This document shows, one piece after another, positions 1 through 8,165 of a DNA stretch of 34,573 bases. This stretch comes from Candidatus Amphrikana amoebophyrae (GTDB lineage: Bacteria; Chlamydiota; Chlamydiia; Chlamydiales; JACRBE01). The stretch is taken from assembly GCA_030408475.1 (NCBI GenBank), contig JAUHQG010000047.1:1-34573 (forward strand). The letters are read 5' to 3'. The translations under genes were made by a program, and so were the position numbers. Position 1 is the first letter of the stretch; each line of letters opens with the position of its first letter. Under the pieces are notes generated by a model. That model had not been told where the DNA came from. It was given only the letters and a program-made list of their open reading frames with translations, and did not search any database.

Positions 1-1
1 C

Positions 2-148
2 AAAACACCATGGTTGATAGCAGAGCAAGATCACCCCCATAATAATTTAGCCTCTATCGCACAATCAGTTCAAGTGATAGACTTAGAAGCAACTATTTGT
101 TCAGTGGAGAGGGGTCAACCTTTACCTGTTCTTCCCGTCTTAAAATAA
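2..148 (+). CDS. C-terminal fragment of an unidentified protein (partial, 5' end outside window)
   Basis: A frame open from base 2 reads 48 codons to a TAA at 146-148. The translation begins KTPWLIAEQDHPHNN and ends GQPLPVLPVLK, which has ordinary protein-like composition. It would converge with dnaE, with the two 3' ends overlapping by about 34 bases (dnaE ends at 115). I do not recognise the family. The alternative is a chance open frame, since only 48 codons are visible and no start can be judged. Confidence 0.35.
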   Translation, partial: KTPWLIAEQDHPHNNLASIAQSVQVIDLEATICSVERGQPLPVLPVLK

Positions 149-3100
149 GACTGTTTGTTTAATTCTGCCATTAATTTTTCATCATTATCGACACCTAAAT
201 CAGCATCTATTTCAATATTGCCTACTAATCCGCTCTTTGAAACAAATTCTATATCCGTTGGGCAAGAACCTGGATACTTGCGTAAAATTTCTTTAAATTT
301 AAGTACATCCGACATTTTCATTTTATCGATATCGAGAGTAATATTTATGGGTTTTACATCATCAGTCACAACTTTTTCCTCTTCTTTTTTAGGAGCAGCC
401 CCACCATTACGAAAGGGCCTTCTCATATCTTTTTGCGCTTGTAAAATGGCGAGTTCATAAGCAGCTTCAATATTTTGTTTCCCTTCTTCATTCAATGTTG
501 AAAGATCTTCTAAAGCTTTTACATTTATACGAGGAGGGTCGAGTCTTTGATCAATTACTAACACAGCTAAAGCCAATTGATTTTCAATCAAAAAGTGATT
601 GAATTTATCATATTGATCGGCCCAAAACAATAATTCATAACTTTGATTTTGGTCACTAACAGTAGTGATGGCAAATTTTTTCCCATTTTTTTGAGAAATT
701 TTAGTCGTAATAATTTCAAAAATAAAAGCTGCTTTTGTTGCAAAGACATCATCTACCATATCTGGCATAATAGGTCCTGCTCCTACAGCATTCACTTGCG
801 CTTTACATTCTTTTAAAGGGTGGCCTGTGAGATAAAAACCTAAGAGCTCTTTTTCTCTTTTCAAGTTACATAGTTTAGGAACAGCCTCAAATTCAACATC
901 TTCATTACAAGCTAGAGCTGAATCAGCGCTAGAGGCAAAGAGATCAAAAACACCTTTTGCTTTCTCTTTTTGTAAAGAAACAAGACCATCATAATGTTTA
1001 TGTAATATAGCTAATAATTGTGCTCTTTGCATCTTAGTGAAATCAAAACAACCAGCTTCTATTAAACATTCTACAATCTTTTTTCCCACTTTTTTAGTAT
1101 CGAGTCTCTTAATAAAATCAATCAAAGAGTGAAAATTTCCATTTTTTTCTCTTTCTTCTACAATAGAATCGACAACACCTTCACCTATACCTTTAATCGC
1201 CGCCATAGCAAAGCGAATTCCCTTTTCAGTAGCAACAAATTCAGACCTAGATTCGTTGACATCAGGAGAAAGCATAGAAATGTTCATAGATCGAGCTTCT
1301 CTAATGTGCTTAGAAATTTTAGTCAAATCAACAATATCACAAGTCATCAAAGCAGCCATCCACTCTCTAGGGAAATTAGCTTTTAAAAAAGCGGTGACAT
1401 AGCTTAAATATCCGTAAGCAGTTGCATGAGATTTATTAAAACCGTAAGAAGCAAATTTTTCTACTTTATCAAATATGTGCATGGCCAGTTTTCTATCGAG
1501 CCCCTTTTTATGAGCGCCGTCACAAAACTTCTTACCTTCTAATTTCATCACAGCAAGATCTTTTTTTCCCATCGCTCTACGAAGAACATCTCCTTCTCCG
1601 AGGCTATAATCGGCAAGAGTTTGAGCAATTTGCATCACCTGTTCTTGATAAACGATAATACCATACGTTTCTTGTAAGATATCTTTCATCCAAGGGTGAT
1701 CGTTCTCAATTTCCTCTGTACCATGCTTTCTTCTACAAAAAGACGGTATCATTTCCATAGGGCCTGGTCTATAAAGAGCTCCTACCGCAATAATCTCCTC
1801 AAATTTATCGATATGAAGTTGTTTAGCTAAATCTTGCATACCAGAAGATTCAAGTTGAAAAACACCAGAAGTTTTACCATGGTTAAGCAAATCAAAAGTG
1901 GCTTTATTATCTAAAGGCAAGTTGACCCAATCTATTTTCTTTCCACTTGAGATTTCGATAGCATCAACAGTTTTTTGAATAGAAGTTAAAGTCTTCAAAC
2001 CCAAAAAATCAATTTTCAACATTCCAACTGCCTCAACAGGCTTCATAGCAAATTGTGTTGCAGCCAATTCACCATCCTTAGAATTACAAACTGGAATATT
2101 ATCCGTTAAATCATCTCCGGAAATGATAAGTCCTGCGGCATGAATTCCAGTATTACGGACAGTTCCTTCTAGCTTGAGTGCATACTCGATAATTTGACGA
2201 GCATCGCTATCATTTTCAACCATTTGTTTAAAATCAGGATCAGTATCAAGCGCTTTTTGAAGTGTGATATTGAGATCATCTGGAACAAGCTTAGCCAACT
2301 CATTTACCTTTGAAAGAGGTACGCTCAACATACGCCCAATATCTTTGATTGCCATTTTGGCTTTCATAGTACCAAACGTAATTATTTGGGCCACTCTTTC
2401 ACGCCCATACTTGGCCAGAGTATACTCAATAACTTCAGAACGTCTTTCCATGCAAATATCAACGTCAATATCGGGATATGATAAACGCTCAGGGTTGATA
2501 AATCGCTCAAAGAAGAGGTGGAATCGCAAAGGTTCAATATCGGTAATACCGATTAGATATAAGATAATAGAGCCCGCACCTGAACCTCTACCGGGGCCTA
2601 CAGGAATTTCTTGCCCTTTAGCCCAAGCAATAAAATCATGAACAATTAAAATATAGTCGCACATTCCTTTAGAAGTAATGATATTGAATTCGTATTCAAA
2701 TCGATCTTTAACGATATCCATTGGCTTTTTATCAGGAAAAATCTCACGTAACTTATCAAGAGGTTTTTTTGTATAGCGAACTTTCATCCCCTCTTCACAA
2801 AGATGGCGCAAGTAATTTTCAGCTTCTTTTTGACGAACATTACTATCAAACTCTTTTCCCTCTAATGAAGGGGGCACAAAAACAGGATAAAATTTCTTAT
2901 TAAAATCGAATTCCACATTACATTGATCAGCGATTTTTTGAGTATTTGAAATAGCTTCTGGCATATCGATAAAAAGCTGACTCATTTGATCATGAGTTTT
3001 AAAGTAATATTCGTGAGAGAAAAGAACCCTGCGTTTAGGATTTTTGATTTTTCCCTTACGATTCCCCATGTGATCAGTATCAAATATTTCACAAGGTTCA

Positions 3101-3840
3101 CCAGATTGTACATTCATTAAAATTTCTTGACACTTCCAATCATCTCTTTGTAAATATTGGATATCATTAGAAGCGACACAGGGAAGTTTTTGCTCTTTGG
3201 CAAACTGGATAATCTTCTCTTCTTTTTTGATCAAAGTTTCATATTCTCTAAATAGCCAAGATTCTTGCTTTATTTGGTCACGCAAAATATCTTGATCATT
3301 CATGATATGTCGTTGAACTTGAAAGTAAAAATCAGAGCCAAAAACCTCTTGAAACCAAGCAATTTCTGCTTTAGCTTCATTAAATTGATCATCACAAATC
3401 AAAGAGCTAATTCTACTTTTTACTGGGCCGCTTAGGCAGACCAATCCTTTGGAATATTTTTTTAAAACCGCTTTACTCACTCTAGGTGTATAATAAAAAC
3501 CTTCTAGATAGCCAATAGAAGAAATCTTACAAAGATTTTGATATCCTTGTTGATCTTTAGCAAGCAAAACAATGGGATAAGCAGGTTGAACCCCAAACTG
3601 TTTCTTTTTCTCTAAATGATCTCCTGGGGAGATCATCATTTCTAACCCAATAATAGGTTTAATACCTTTAGCTTTACAAGCTTTATAGAAGTCGACAGCT
3701 CCAAACAGATTGCAACTATCGGTTAAAGCAAGCTGAGTGAGATTATTGGATTTAGCTTTACTAACTAAGTCTTTAATAGAAGGTGTTGCATTCAAAATAG
3801 AATATTGAGAATGAACATGTAGTGGAATCCATTGAGTCAT
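115..3840 (-). CDS. dnaE: DNA polymerase III alpha subunit
   Basis: Replicative DNA polymerase catalytic subunit of the C-family. At 1241 residues it is close to chlamydial DnaE and slightly longer than the E. coli protein. The N-terminus carries a PHP domain starting HVHSQYSILN. The polymerase catalytic core shows PDIDVDICMERR near residue 457, supplying the two paired aspartates, and the later GFNKSHATAYGYLSY block is typical of DnaE. The C-terminal part holds the OB-fold and accessory region. An in-frame TTG at 3844-3846 lies two codons upstream, but the ATG at 3838-3840 is the more natural start. It lies 21 bases after the uhpC stop on the same strand, so both genes are probably transcribed from the uhpC promoter. 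This pairing is the same as in Chlamydia. Confidence 0.97.
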   Translation of the reverse strand: MTQWIPLHVHSQYSILNATPSIKDLVSKAKSNNLTQLALTDSCNLFGAVDFYKACKAKGIKPIIGLEMMISPGDHLEKKKQFGVQPAYPIVLLAKDQQGYQNLCKISSIGYLEGFYYTPRVSKAVLKKYSKGLVCLSGPVKSRISSLICDDQFNEAKAEIAWFQEVFGSDFYFQVQRHIMNDQDILRDQIKQESWLFREYETLIKKEEKIIQFAKEQKLPCVASNDIQYLQRDDWKCQEILMNVQSGEPCEIFDTDHMGNRKGKIKNPKRRVLFSHEYYFKTHDQMSQLFIDMPEAISNTQKIADQCNVEFDFNKKFYPVFVPPSLEGKEFDSNVRQKEAENYLRHLCEEGMKVRYTKKPLDKLREIFPDKKPMDIVKDRFEYEFNIITSKGMCDYILIVHDFIAWAKGQEIPVGPGRGSGAGSIILYLIGITDIEPLRFHLFFERFINPERLSYPDIDVDICMERRSEVIEYTLAKYGRERVAQIITFGTMKAKMAIKDIGRMLSVPLSKVNELAKLVPDDLNITLQKALDTDPDFKQMVENDSDARQIIEYALKLEGTVRNTGIHAAGLIISGDDLTDNIPVCNSKDGELAATQFAMKPVEAVGMLKIDFLGLKTLTSIQKTVDAIEISSGKKIDWVNLPLDNKATFDLLNHGKTSGVFQLESSGMQDLAKQLHIDKFEEIIAVGALYRPGPMEMIPSFCRRKHGTEEIENDHPWMKDILQETYGIIVYQEQVMQIAQTLADYSLGEGDVLRRAMGKKDLAVMKLEGKKFCDGAHKKGLDRKLAMHIFDKVEKFASYGFNKSHATAYGYLSYVTAFLKANFPREWMAALMTCDIVDLTKISKHIREARSMNISMLSPDVNESRSEFVATEKGIRFAMAAIKGIGEGVVDSIVEEREKNGNFHSLIDFIKRLDTKKVGKKIVECLIEAGCFDFTKMQRAQLLAILHKHYDGLVSLQKEKAKGVFDLFASSADSALACNEDVEFEAVPKLCNLKREKELLGFYLTGHPLKECKAQVNAVGAGPIMPDMVDDVFATKAAFIFEIITTKISQKNGKKFAITTVSDQNQSYELLFWADQYDKFNHFLIENQLALAVLVIDQRLDPPRINVKALEDLSTLNEEGKQNIEAAYELAILQAQKDMRRPFRNGGAAPKKEEEKVVTDDVKPINITLDIDKMKMSDVLKFKEILRKYPGSCPTDIEFVSKSGLVGNIEIDADLGVDNDEKLMAELNKQSYFKTGRTGKG

Positions 3841-3861
3841 AGCCAAAAACCAAAGTAAATT

Positions 3862-5220
3862 TTAGCTGGCAGCTTCCTCAAGCTTTTGCTCAGAATCTCT
3901 TTCGCCAGCAGATTTAATAGACCATAACGGAATTAAGATTAAAACGGAAAGCAAAGCAGCGGCAGCGAGTCCAATAAAAAAGCCCTGCCATCCCCATTTT
4001 GTTGCAATTAAACCAAATGGATAAGCGCCAGCGGCTGCACCAGCGTAACCAAACCAACCGGCAAAACCAGTAGCAGTACCAGCTGCTTTTTTATGTGAGA
4101 GCTCAGCTGCAGCCATACCAATTAACATTTGGGGGCCAAAAATCAAAAATCCGATAATAAAAATTGAAGTAGAAGCGAGCCAAAAGCTAGCATTCGGGAT
4201 AAACCAGACAAGAGCTAAAGCAAAGATAACAGAAGCGCTGTAAATAACATTCACCGGCCCTCTTCTACCATTATAGACTCGATCAGACATAACACCCGCA
4301 ACTAAGCTACCGCAAAGACCACCAATTTCAAATAATCCAAGAGCGATACCCGCTTTCAAGTGGGATAGCCCCTTTACATTGATAAGGAATAGAAGACCCC
4401 AATCGTTAACAGCTGTCCTAATAACATAGATAAAGAAATAGGCAACAGCGAGAGTCCAAATAAATTTATTTTTCAAAACATATTTAAATAAAATTTCTTT
4501 TGTCGACAGTTCTTTTTCTGGCGCAATTTTTTCAACATCAATGCCGTCATCGACTTGATTTCTTTTTTCAATAGGAGGAAGGCCTAAAGATTGAGGGGTG
4601 TCTCGCAAGCAAAATAAGAGAAAAAATCCACCTAAAATACAGATGACCCCGGGCAAATACATAGCTGCTCGCCAGCCAAGCATAATTGAAATAGGAGGAG
4701 CGAGCCATAAAATAATGAGACCACCCACATTATGAGAAGTGTTCCAAACCCCCCACCAAGCACCTCTTTCGGATTGGTGGTACCAATGCGTAAGCAATCG
4801 GGCGCACGGGGGCCACCCCCAGCCTTGGAATATCCCATTTAGCCCCCAAATGAAGGCAAATAAGAGAAAAGACGAGGATGCCCCAAATACAACATTGAGA
4901 ACTCCAGTCATAAGTAAACCGATTGACATGAAGTATCTAGGATTAGATTTATCCCCAATAATGCCGCTCAAAAATTTACTCAAGCCATACGTTATATATA
5001 GAATCGATCCAAAAAGACCTACATCAGCCATAGTCCAGTTAAAACTGGTCATTAATACTGGTAAAATATAGGTTAAACTTTTACGCGATAAATAGAAGAA
5101 AGCATAACCAATATACATTCCAAAAAAGATACGAAGACGCCAATAACGATACTTCTTACGTACTTCGTCTTTATCCTCAATCAAATTCACATGGCTAGCA
5201 GCCTTAAATATGCTAAACAT
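3862..5220 (-). CDS. uhpC: Hexose-phosphate transporter, MFS organophosphate:phosphate antiporter family
   Basis: Inner-membrane transporter of 452 residues with about twelve hydrophobic segments. It carries the MFS organophosphate:phosphate antiporter (UhpT/UhpC/GlpT) features: an N-terminal KYRYWRLRIFFGMYIGYAFFY stretch and a GAWWGVWNTSHNVGG block near residue 160. In Chlamydia the equivalent protein imports host glucose-6-phosphate in exchange for phosphate. The same role is inferred here from family and from its position next to dnaE, not from substrate residues. The gene begins 22 or so bases below a strong sigma-70 type promoter and is followed closely by dnaE. The sequence shows no sign of truncation. 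Another organophosphate substrate, such as glycerol-3-phosphate, cannot be excluded. Confidence 0.9.
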   Translation of the reverse strand: MFSIFKAASHVNLIEDKDEVRKKYRYWRLRIFFGMYIGYAFFYLSRKSLTYILPVLMTSFNWTMADVGLFGSILYITYGLSKFLSGIIGDKSNPRYFMSIGLLMTGVLNVVFGASSSFLLFAFIWGLNGIFQGWGWPPCARLLTHWYHQSERGAWWGVWNTSHNVGGLIILWLAPPISIMLGWRAAMYLPGVICILGGFFLLFCLRDTPQSLGLPPIEKRNQVDDGIDVEKIAPEKELSTKEILFKYVLKNKFIWTLAVAYFFIYVIRTAVNDWGLLFLINVKGLSHLKAGIALGLFEIGGLCGSLVAGVMSDRVYNGRRGPVNVIYSASVIFALALVWFIPNASFWLASTSIFIIGFLIFGPQMLIGMAAAELSHKKAAGTATGFAGWFGYAGAAAGAYPFGLIATKWGWQGFFIGLAAAALLSVLILIPLWSIKSAGERDSEQKLEEAAS

Positions 5221-5248
5221 TTAATCCATTCATAATACAAAAAGGTGA

Positions 5249-5277
5249 ATTTTATCGTGATTCTCTCTCTATGTCAA
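5249..5277 (-). promoter_or_regulatory. Sigma-70/sigma-66 promoter for uhpC-dnaE
   Basis: On the minus strand TTGACA (5272-5277) and TAAAAT (5249-5254) are separated by exactly 17 bases. The predicted start of transcription is near 5242, leaving a leader of about 22 bases before the uhpC ATG. The match is five of six at -10 and six of six at -35. Confidence 0.7.
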
Positions 5278-5296
5278 CCTTTTTAATGAGCAACAC

Positions 5297-5323
5297 TTGA
5301 TAGGAAAAAATAAATACTATAAT
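5297..5323 (+). promoter_or_regulatory. Probable promoter for the orphan gene at 5361
   Basis: TTGATA (5297-5302) and a perfect TATAAT (5318-5323) are 15 bases apart; an alternative -10, TAATAC, gives 17. It is divergent from the uhpC promoter. The spacing is short, so confidence is moderate. Confidence 0.4.
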
Positions 5324-5360
5324 ACAATTTATTGATAACCCTTATCCCAAGATAGCAGAA

Positions 5361-5975
5361 ATGCCCGATGTAAATACAAATCTGACAAATCATTATGAAG
5401 ATTCATATATGAAATTTGATGCTGCGGCTCACATGATTGAGGATAGGGAAGATAAAAATAATTTTCATAAATTAGAAGCGACGACTCAAATATGCTCCAT
5501 ACTCTATGTTTTTGTGAATAGAGGATTGCAAGATTTAAGAGATGATGTTGATTTATGGGAAACAGTGCATATAGCAGATAATGTGATACAACATCTTAGA
5601 AACTTACGCACCTTATTTAGAGCCCATTCAGATGAAAACCAAGCAACAAGTTTAGAATTTGCATTGCAATTGTCAAAATGCTGGCACGGCATATTAAGTT
5701 ATCAACAATTAGCTACCTCTAAAGAAATGAGAGCAGAAGCATATGACAGGATAACGAAGCTTATTAATCTTTTTAATCGTTATCCAACAGCAGATGAGCA
5801 CTCCCTTGGGCACTACCTTTCAAATCACGCGGGTGAAAATTGGCTACCCTTTCCGTTTATGGGCATATTAAACGATTTATTTGATGAACAACTAGAACTA
5901 AAAGACAAATCGAACTTGATTAGTGTGATCAAAATTATTTCTCATATAATTGAGTCATTTAACGTCCATTCATAA
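5361..5975 (+). CDS. Hypothetical protein, orphan helical protein
   Basis: A 204-residue protein I do not recognise. It is soluble, without signal peptide or membrane segment, and rich in amphipathic helix-like stretches (for example around LQDLRDDVDLWETVHIADN). Start choice is weak: the first ATG has only a poor purine stretch (AGCAGAA) before it, and an in-frame ATG 16 codons on (MKFDAA) is possible. A promoter-like TATAAT lies about 38 bases upstream. It lies between uhpC and mip, where Chlamydia, as I recall, carries hisS and aspS, so it belongs to an accessory insertion together with the gene at 6317. The repeat-rich gap follows directly after its stop. Codon use looks like its neighbours. 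A secreted effector is possible but nothing in the sequence proves it. Confidence 0.7.
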   Translation: MPDVNTNLTNHYEDSYMKFDAAAHMIEDREDKNNFHKLEATTQICSILYVFVNRGLQDLRDDVDLWETVHIADNVIQHLRNLRTLFRAHSDENQATSLEFALQLSKCWHGILSYQQLATSKEMRAEAYDRITKLINLFNRYPTADEHSLGHYLSNHAGENWLPFPFMGILNDLFDEQLELKDKSNLISVIKIISHIIESFNVHS

Positions 5976-6062
5976 CAGCTTAAAAGTAAAACCGGTCTTG
6001 TTGAAAAAGATTTCTCTGTAGTAGTTTTTGCTGCTTAATCTCTTATTCGATCCTTCGGATCA

Positions 6063-6136
6063 TTGGAGCTTTAGTGAGAAGACGGATGCAGCATCGCAAA
6101 ATCCGCCCCTAAGGGGTGAGCAGCAAAGGGTGCGAA
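6063..6136 (+). repeat. Family-2 structured repeat, copy 1
   Basis: A 74-base unit that aligns without gaps to 34378-34451 over its whole length. Shared blocks include TTGGAGCTTTAG and AAGGGGTGAGCAGCAAA. It can fold into a stem CGGAT/ATCCG (6083-6087 with 6101-6105) followed by CCCC-TAA-GGGG (6106-6116). In the second copy the outer pair of the first stem is T-A instead of C-G, a compensatory change. Confidence 0.6.
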
Positions 6137-6200
6137 ACATAAAAATTTAAAGTTGATAAAAAGAAAAAAAACAAAAAGTGGATAATATTGCAAAATAGAG

Positions 6201-6268
6201 TTTTTCTAAACTTTCATCTTGGATGAGATTGGTTTTCACTTGAAGAAAGCAAGGTCGCCAAAAAGATA
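6201..6268 (-). repeat. Conserved hairpin element in 3' flank of the 6317 gene, copy 1
   Basis: A 68-base element beginning about 50 bases past the stop of the minus-strand gene at 6317. It aligns without gaps to 23957-24024, which lies in the same position behind the accessory gene at 24039. Shared blocks are TTGGATGAGATTG and AGGTCGCC. A small hairpin TTTTC-ACTT-GAAGA (6233-6246) is kept in both copies with one compensatory base-pair exchange. It could act in the transcript's 3' end or be a mobile repeat; the function is unknown. Confidence 0.55.
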
Positions 6269-6316
6269 CTCATCTACTTAGACTTGTTTTTCGACTAGTT
6301 TTGCAACTTTAATGGG

Positions 6317-7954
6317 TCAATCACTCTCACTATCGCTAAAACTAAATGGCTTATTTCGATCTGTGACATCTACTCCATCATACTTACTCAATAGACTAAG
6401 GAGCTCTTCACTAAAAAGTTCAATCTCCCCTGTTGCACCTGATGCAGGAATAAAATGGAGAATATGATCAGAGTCATAAACCCTAAAATTCTTGATCGAA
6501 GTAGGTTCAATTCTTAGTAGTTCATGGCCATGTCTGACTACTAGTTCAGTTAGCATAGTGAACGTAGCCGGTATAACTTCATTAGTAGCACTATCCAATG
6601 ATAATTTTTTGATCTTCGGGCAATGTATCGCAAGTTCATTTAAAAACTGTTGATCTACTCCAATCAAATTGATAACACGCAAATTTTTAAAATAAGGCAA
6701 CATTTTTCTTAATTTATTATTTATCACTTTGAAATCTCTCCCATAATTCATAGATTGAAGCGGTAGCTCTATTTTAGTTATATGAACAAGGCACTTCAAA
6801 AAAGGAGATGAGGAAGGGTCATCACAAGTAAAAATCTCATGTAAAATAAACTGATTCAAAACCCCTTTTACCCGGCGAGACTTTAATAATTTTCCGATCC
6901 AATCCTCACCTTTTTCTCTAGATTTATTATATGACTGCCTTAAAGTTTTTTCAGAAAACCCCTTTGTAATTAAAAAATCAAATACTCTCTTTTCGCTATA
7001 GCCCTTAACTTTTTGTAAAGCGCCATCGATTACAGAGTGTGTTAACTTAAAAGCCATATTAGATGCTTCAACTTGCTTGCTAACAGCTCGATTAATCGCC
7101 AATGTAGAAAAACGTTGAGCATTATTAACGATATCTAGAGAGGCAACATCAGTCACAAGATTGCTATGATAAAGCTTCTCCTTATCGTTTAAATAAAATC
7201 TGATTTCTTTTGAAACCACTCCTTTGGCTGACTTTATTCTTCTTGAATGAGCTTTAATCACTTGCATAACTGTTCGTCCTTCATCATCCACCCGTTTAGC
7301 CAAATGATGCGGCTCCATAGTTTTGGGCAAGATCTGCACAGCTGGAGTCCAATGGATGGGAACTAAATAGGTTCCTTCAGTAAGAGGATCCATAGTAATT
7401 TCATCCAAAATATGGTCTATATCCTTAGTAAATCGATAGGTGAAAATGAGCGTTTCAAAAGCATCAATATGACAACCAAAAGGAGACGCCTGTCGAGCGG
7501 TACGATTAGTCAAATAGACAATATCTTCATCGCCTGCAAGCTGCTCTTTAACTCTTTCTAAATCTAAAGCTTGAGGCCCGTGCCCCACACTATCTAATTC
7601 CAAAACATACAACTTACCATCCTTTTTACTCATATGACAATACAAAGGTATGACATGACCATTCCAACAACTAGTATAAATTAATGCAAAAGGCTCTATG
7701 CTAGTTGCTTTTTTCGCTTTTAAAAGCCTTTTTACAATGGTCTCACTAGAAACTATTTCAATTAAAAGACCTTCCTCTTTCTTAACTCGAGTAGCATGTA
7801 AAGTTAACCCTTTAGTAGTTGGAACATAATGGGTTTGAGATAAAATTGTCTGAACGCCATCCACAAAAAATCTTATTTTTGAATGCGCTTGAACTTCAAA
7901 TTCACAATAACTGCTTTTGCTTAAAGCATGACGTAAACGGTTAATAGATGCCAA
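6317..7954 (-). CDS. Candidate effector: YopJ/Ulp-like clan CE enzyme domain with leucine-rich C-terminus
   Basis: A protein of about 545 residues with no signal peptide or membrane segment. Counting from the longest frame (TTG at 7972), the N-terminal 200 residues contain GHVIPLYCH (His106), YVLELDSVG (Glu125, Asp127) and RQASPFGCHIDAFETL (Gln161, Cys167). The His-Glu-Cys spacing of 19 and 42 is close to that of YopJ (His109, Glu128, Cys172), and Gln six residues before Cys is typical of Ulp-type peptidases. This suggests a cysteine peptidase, deubiquitinase or acetyltransferase; that is inference. Residues about 400-510 contain leucine-rich-repeat-like strands (LRVINLIG, IKKLSLDS, LTELVVRH). 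No ATG start exists near the 5' end. I prefer TTG at 7952-7954, four bases after a GGGGGGG ribosome-binding tract and 20 bases below the promoter start point. Confidence 0.75.
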   Translation of the reverse strand: MASINRLRHALSKSSYCEFEVQAHSKIRFFVDGVQTILSQTHYVPTTKGLTLHATRVKKEEGLLIEIVSSETIVKRLLKAKKATSIEPFALIYTSCWNGHVIPLYCHMSKKDGKLYVLELDSVGHGPQALDLERVKEQLAGDEDIVYLTNRTARQASPFGCHIDAFETLIFTYRFTKDIDHILDEITMDPLTEGTYLVPIHWTPAVQILPKTMEPHHLAKRVDDEGRTVMQVIKAHSRRIKSAKGVVSKEIRFYLNDKEKLYHSNLVTDVASLDIVNNAQRFSTLAINRAVSKQVEASNMAFKLTHSVIDGALQKVKGYSEKRVFDFLITKGFSEKTLRQSYNKSREKGEDWIGKLLKSRRVKGVLNQFILHEIFTCDDPSSSPFLKCLVHITKIELPLQSMNYGRDFKVINNKLRKMLPYFKNLRVINLIGVDQQFLNELAIHCPKIKKLSLDSATNEVIPATFTMLTELVVRHGHELLRIEPTSIKNFRVYDSDHILHFIPASGATGEIELFSEELLSLLSKYDGVDVTDRNKPFSFSDSESD

Positions 7955-7980
7955 AATTCCCCCCCAGGCCAATTTATATA

Positions 7981-8009
7981 ATTATAACATATATAATGAA
8001 ATTTGTCAA
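7981..8009 (-). promoter_or_regulatory. Perfect consensus promoter for the candidate effector gene
   Basis: On the minus strand TTGACA (8004-8009) and TATAAT (7981-7986) are exactly 17 bases apart, with TGT directly before the -10 box. Transcription should begin near 7974, so the TTG at 7972 would be almost leaderless and the TTG at 7954 better placed. Confidence 0.75.
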
Positions 8010-8081
8010 GTTTGTTTTTTAACCCATCCCCTTTATTATTAGCACCATATGACTATCAGTGTTTATTAATAGTTAATTTCA

Positions 8082-8090
8082 TGCTATATT
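8082..8090 (+). promoter_or_regulatory. Possible extended -10 promoter for mip
   Basis: TGCTATATT has an extended -10 form (TGn plus TATATT). A weak -35 candidate, TTTATT at 8062-8067, is 17 bases upstream. It lies about 75 bases before the mip ATG. Confidence 0.3.
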
Positions 8091-8165
8091 CCCCTATAGA
8101 AGGGTTGCCATCTAAATAGAATAGGTAGTAAAATCAAGAATCTTTCAAAGAATTGGAGAACCAAT

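Larger units (their letters stand above)
5976..6316. other. Repeat-rich intergenic gap, no gene seen
   Basis: This 341-base stretch between the convergent genes at 5361 and 6317 holds no credible reading frame. It contains a small hairpin GATCC-TTC-GGATC near 6049-6061, a family-2 structured repeat (6063-6136), an A-rich stretch (about 6140-6180) and a copy of a conserved hairpin element (6201-6268). Each is listed separately. Confidence 0.7.

Noticed and set aside
3841..3846. TTG start two codons upstream for dnaE
   Set aside because: An ATG is available six bases later and fits the family start.
6140..6180. A-rich stretch read as a terminator for the 6317 gene
   Set aside because: On the minus strand it is T-rich, but no stable stem directly precedes it.
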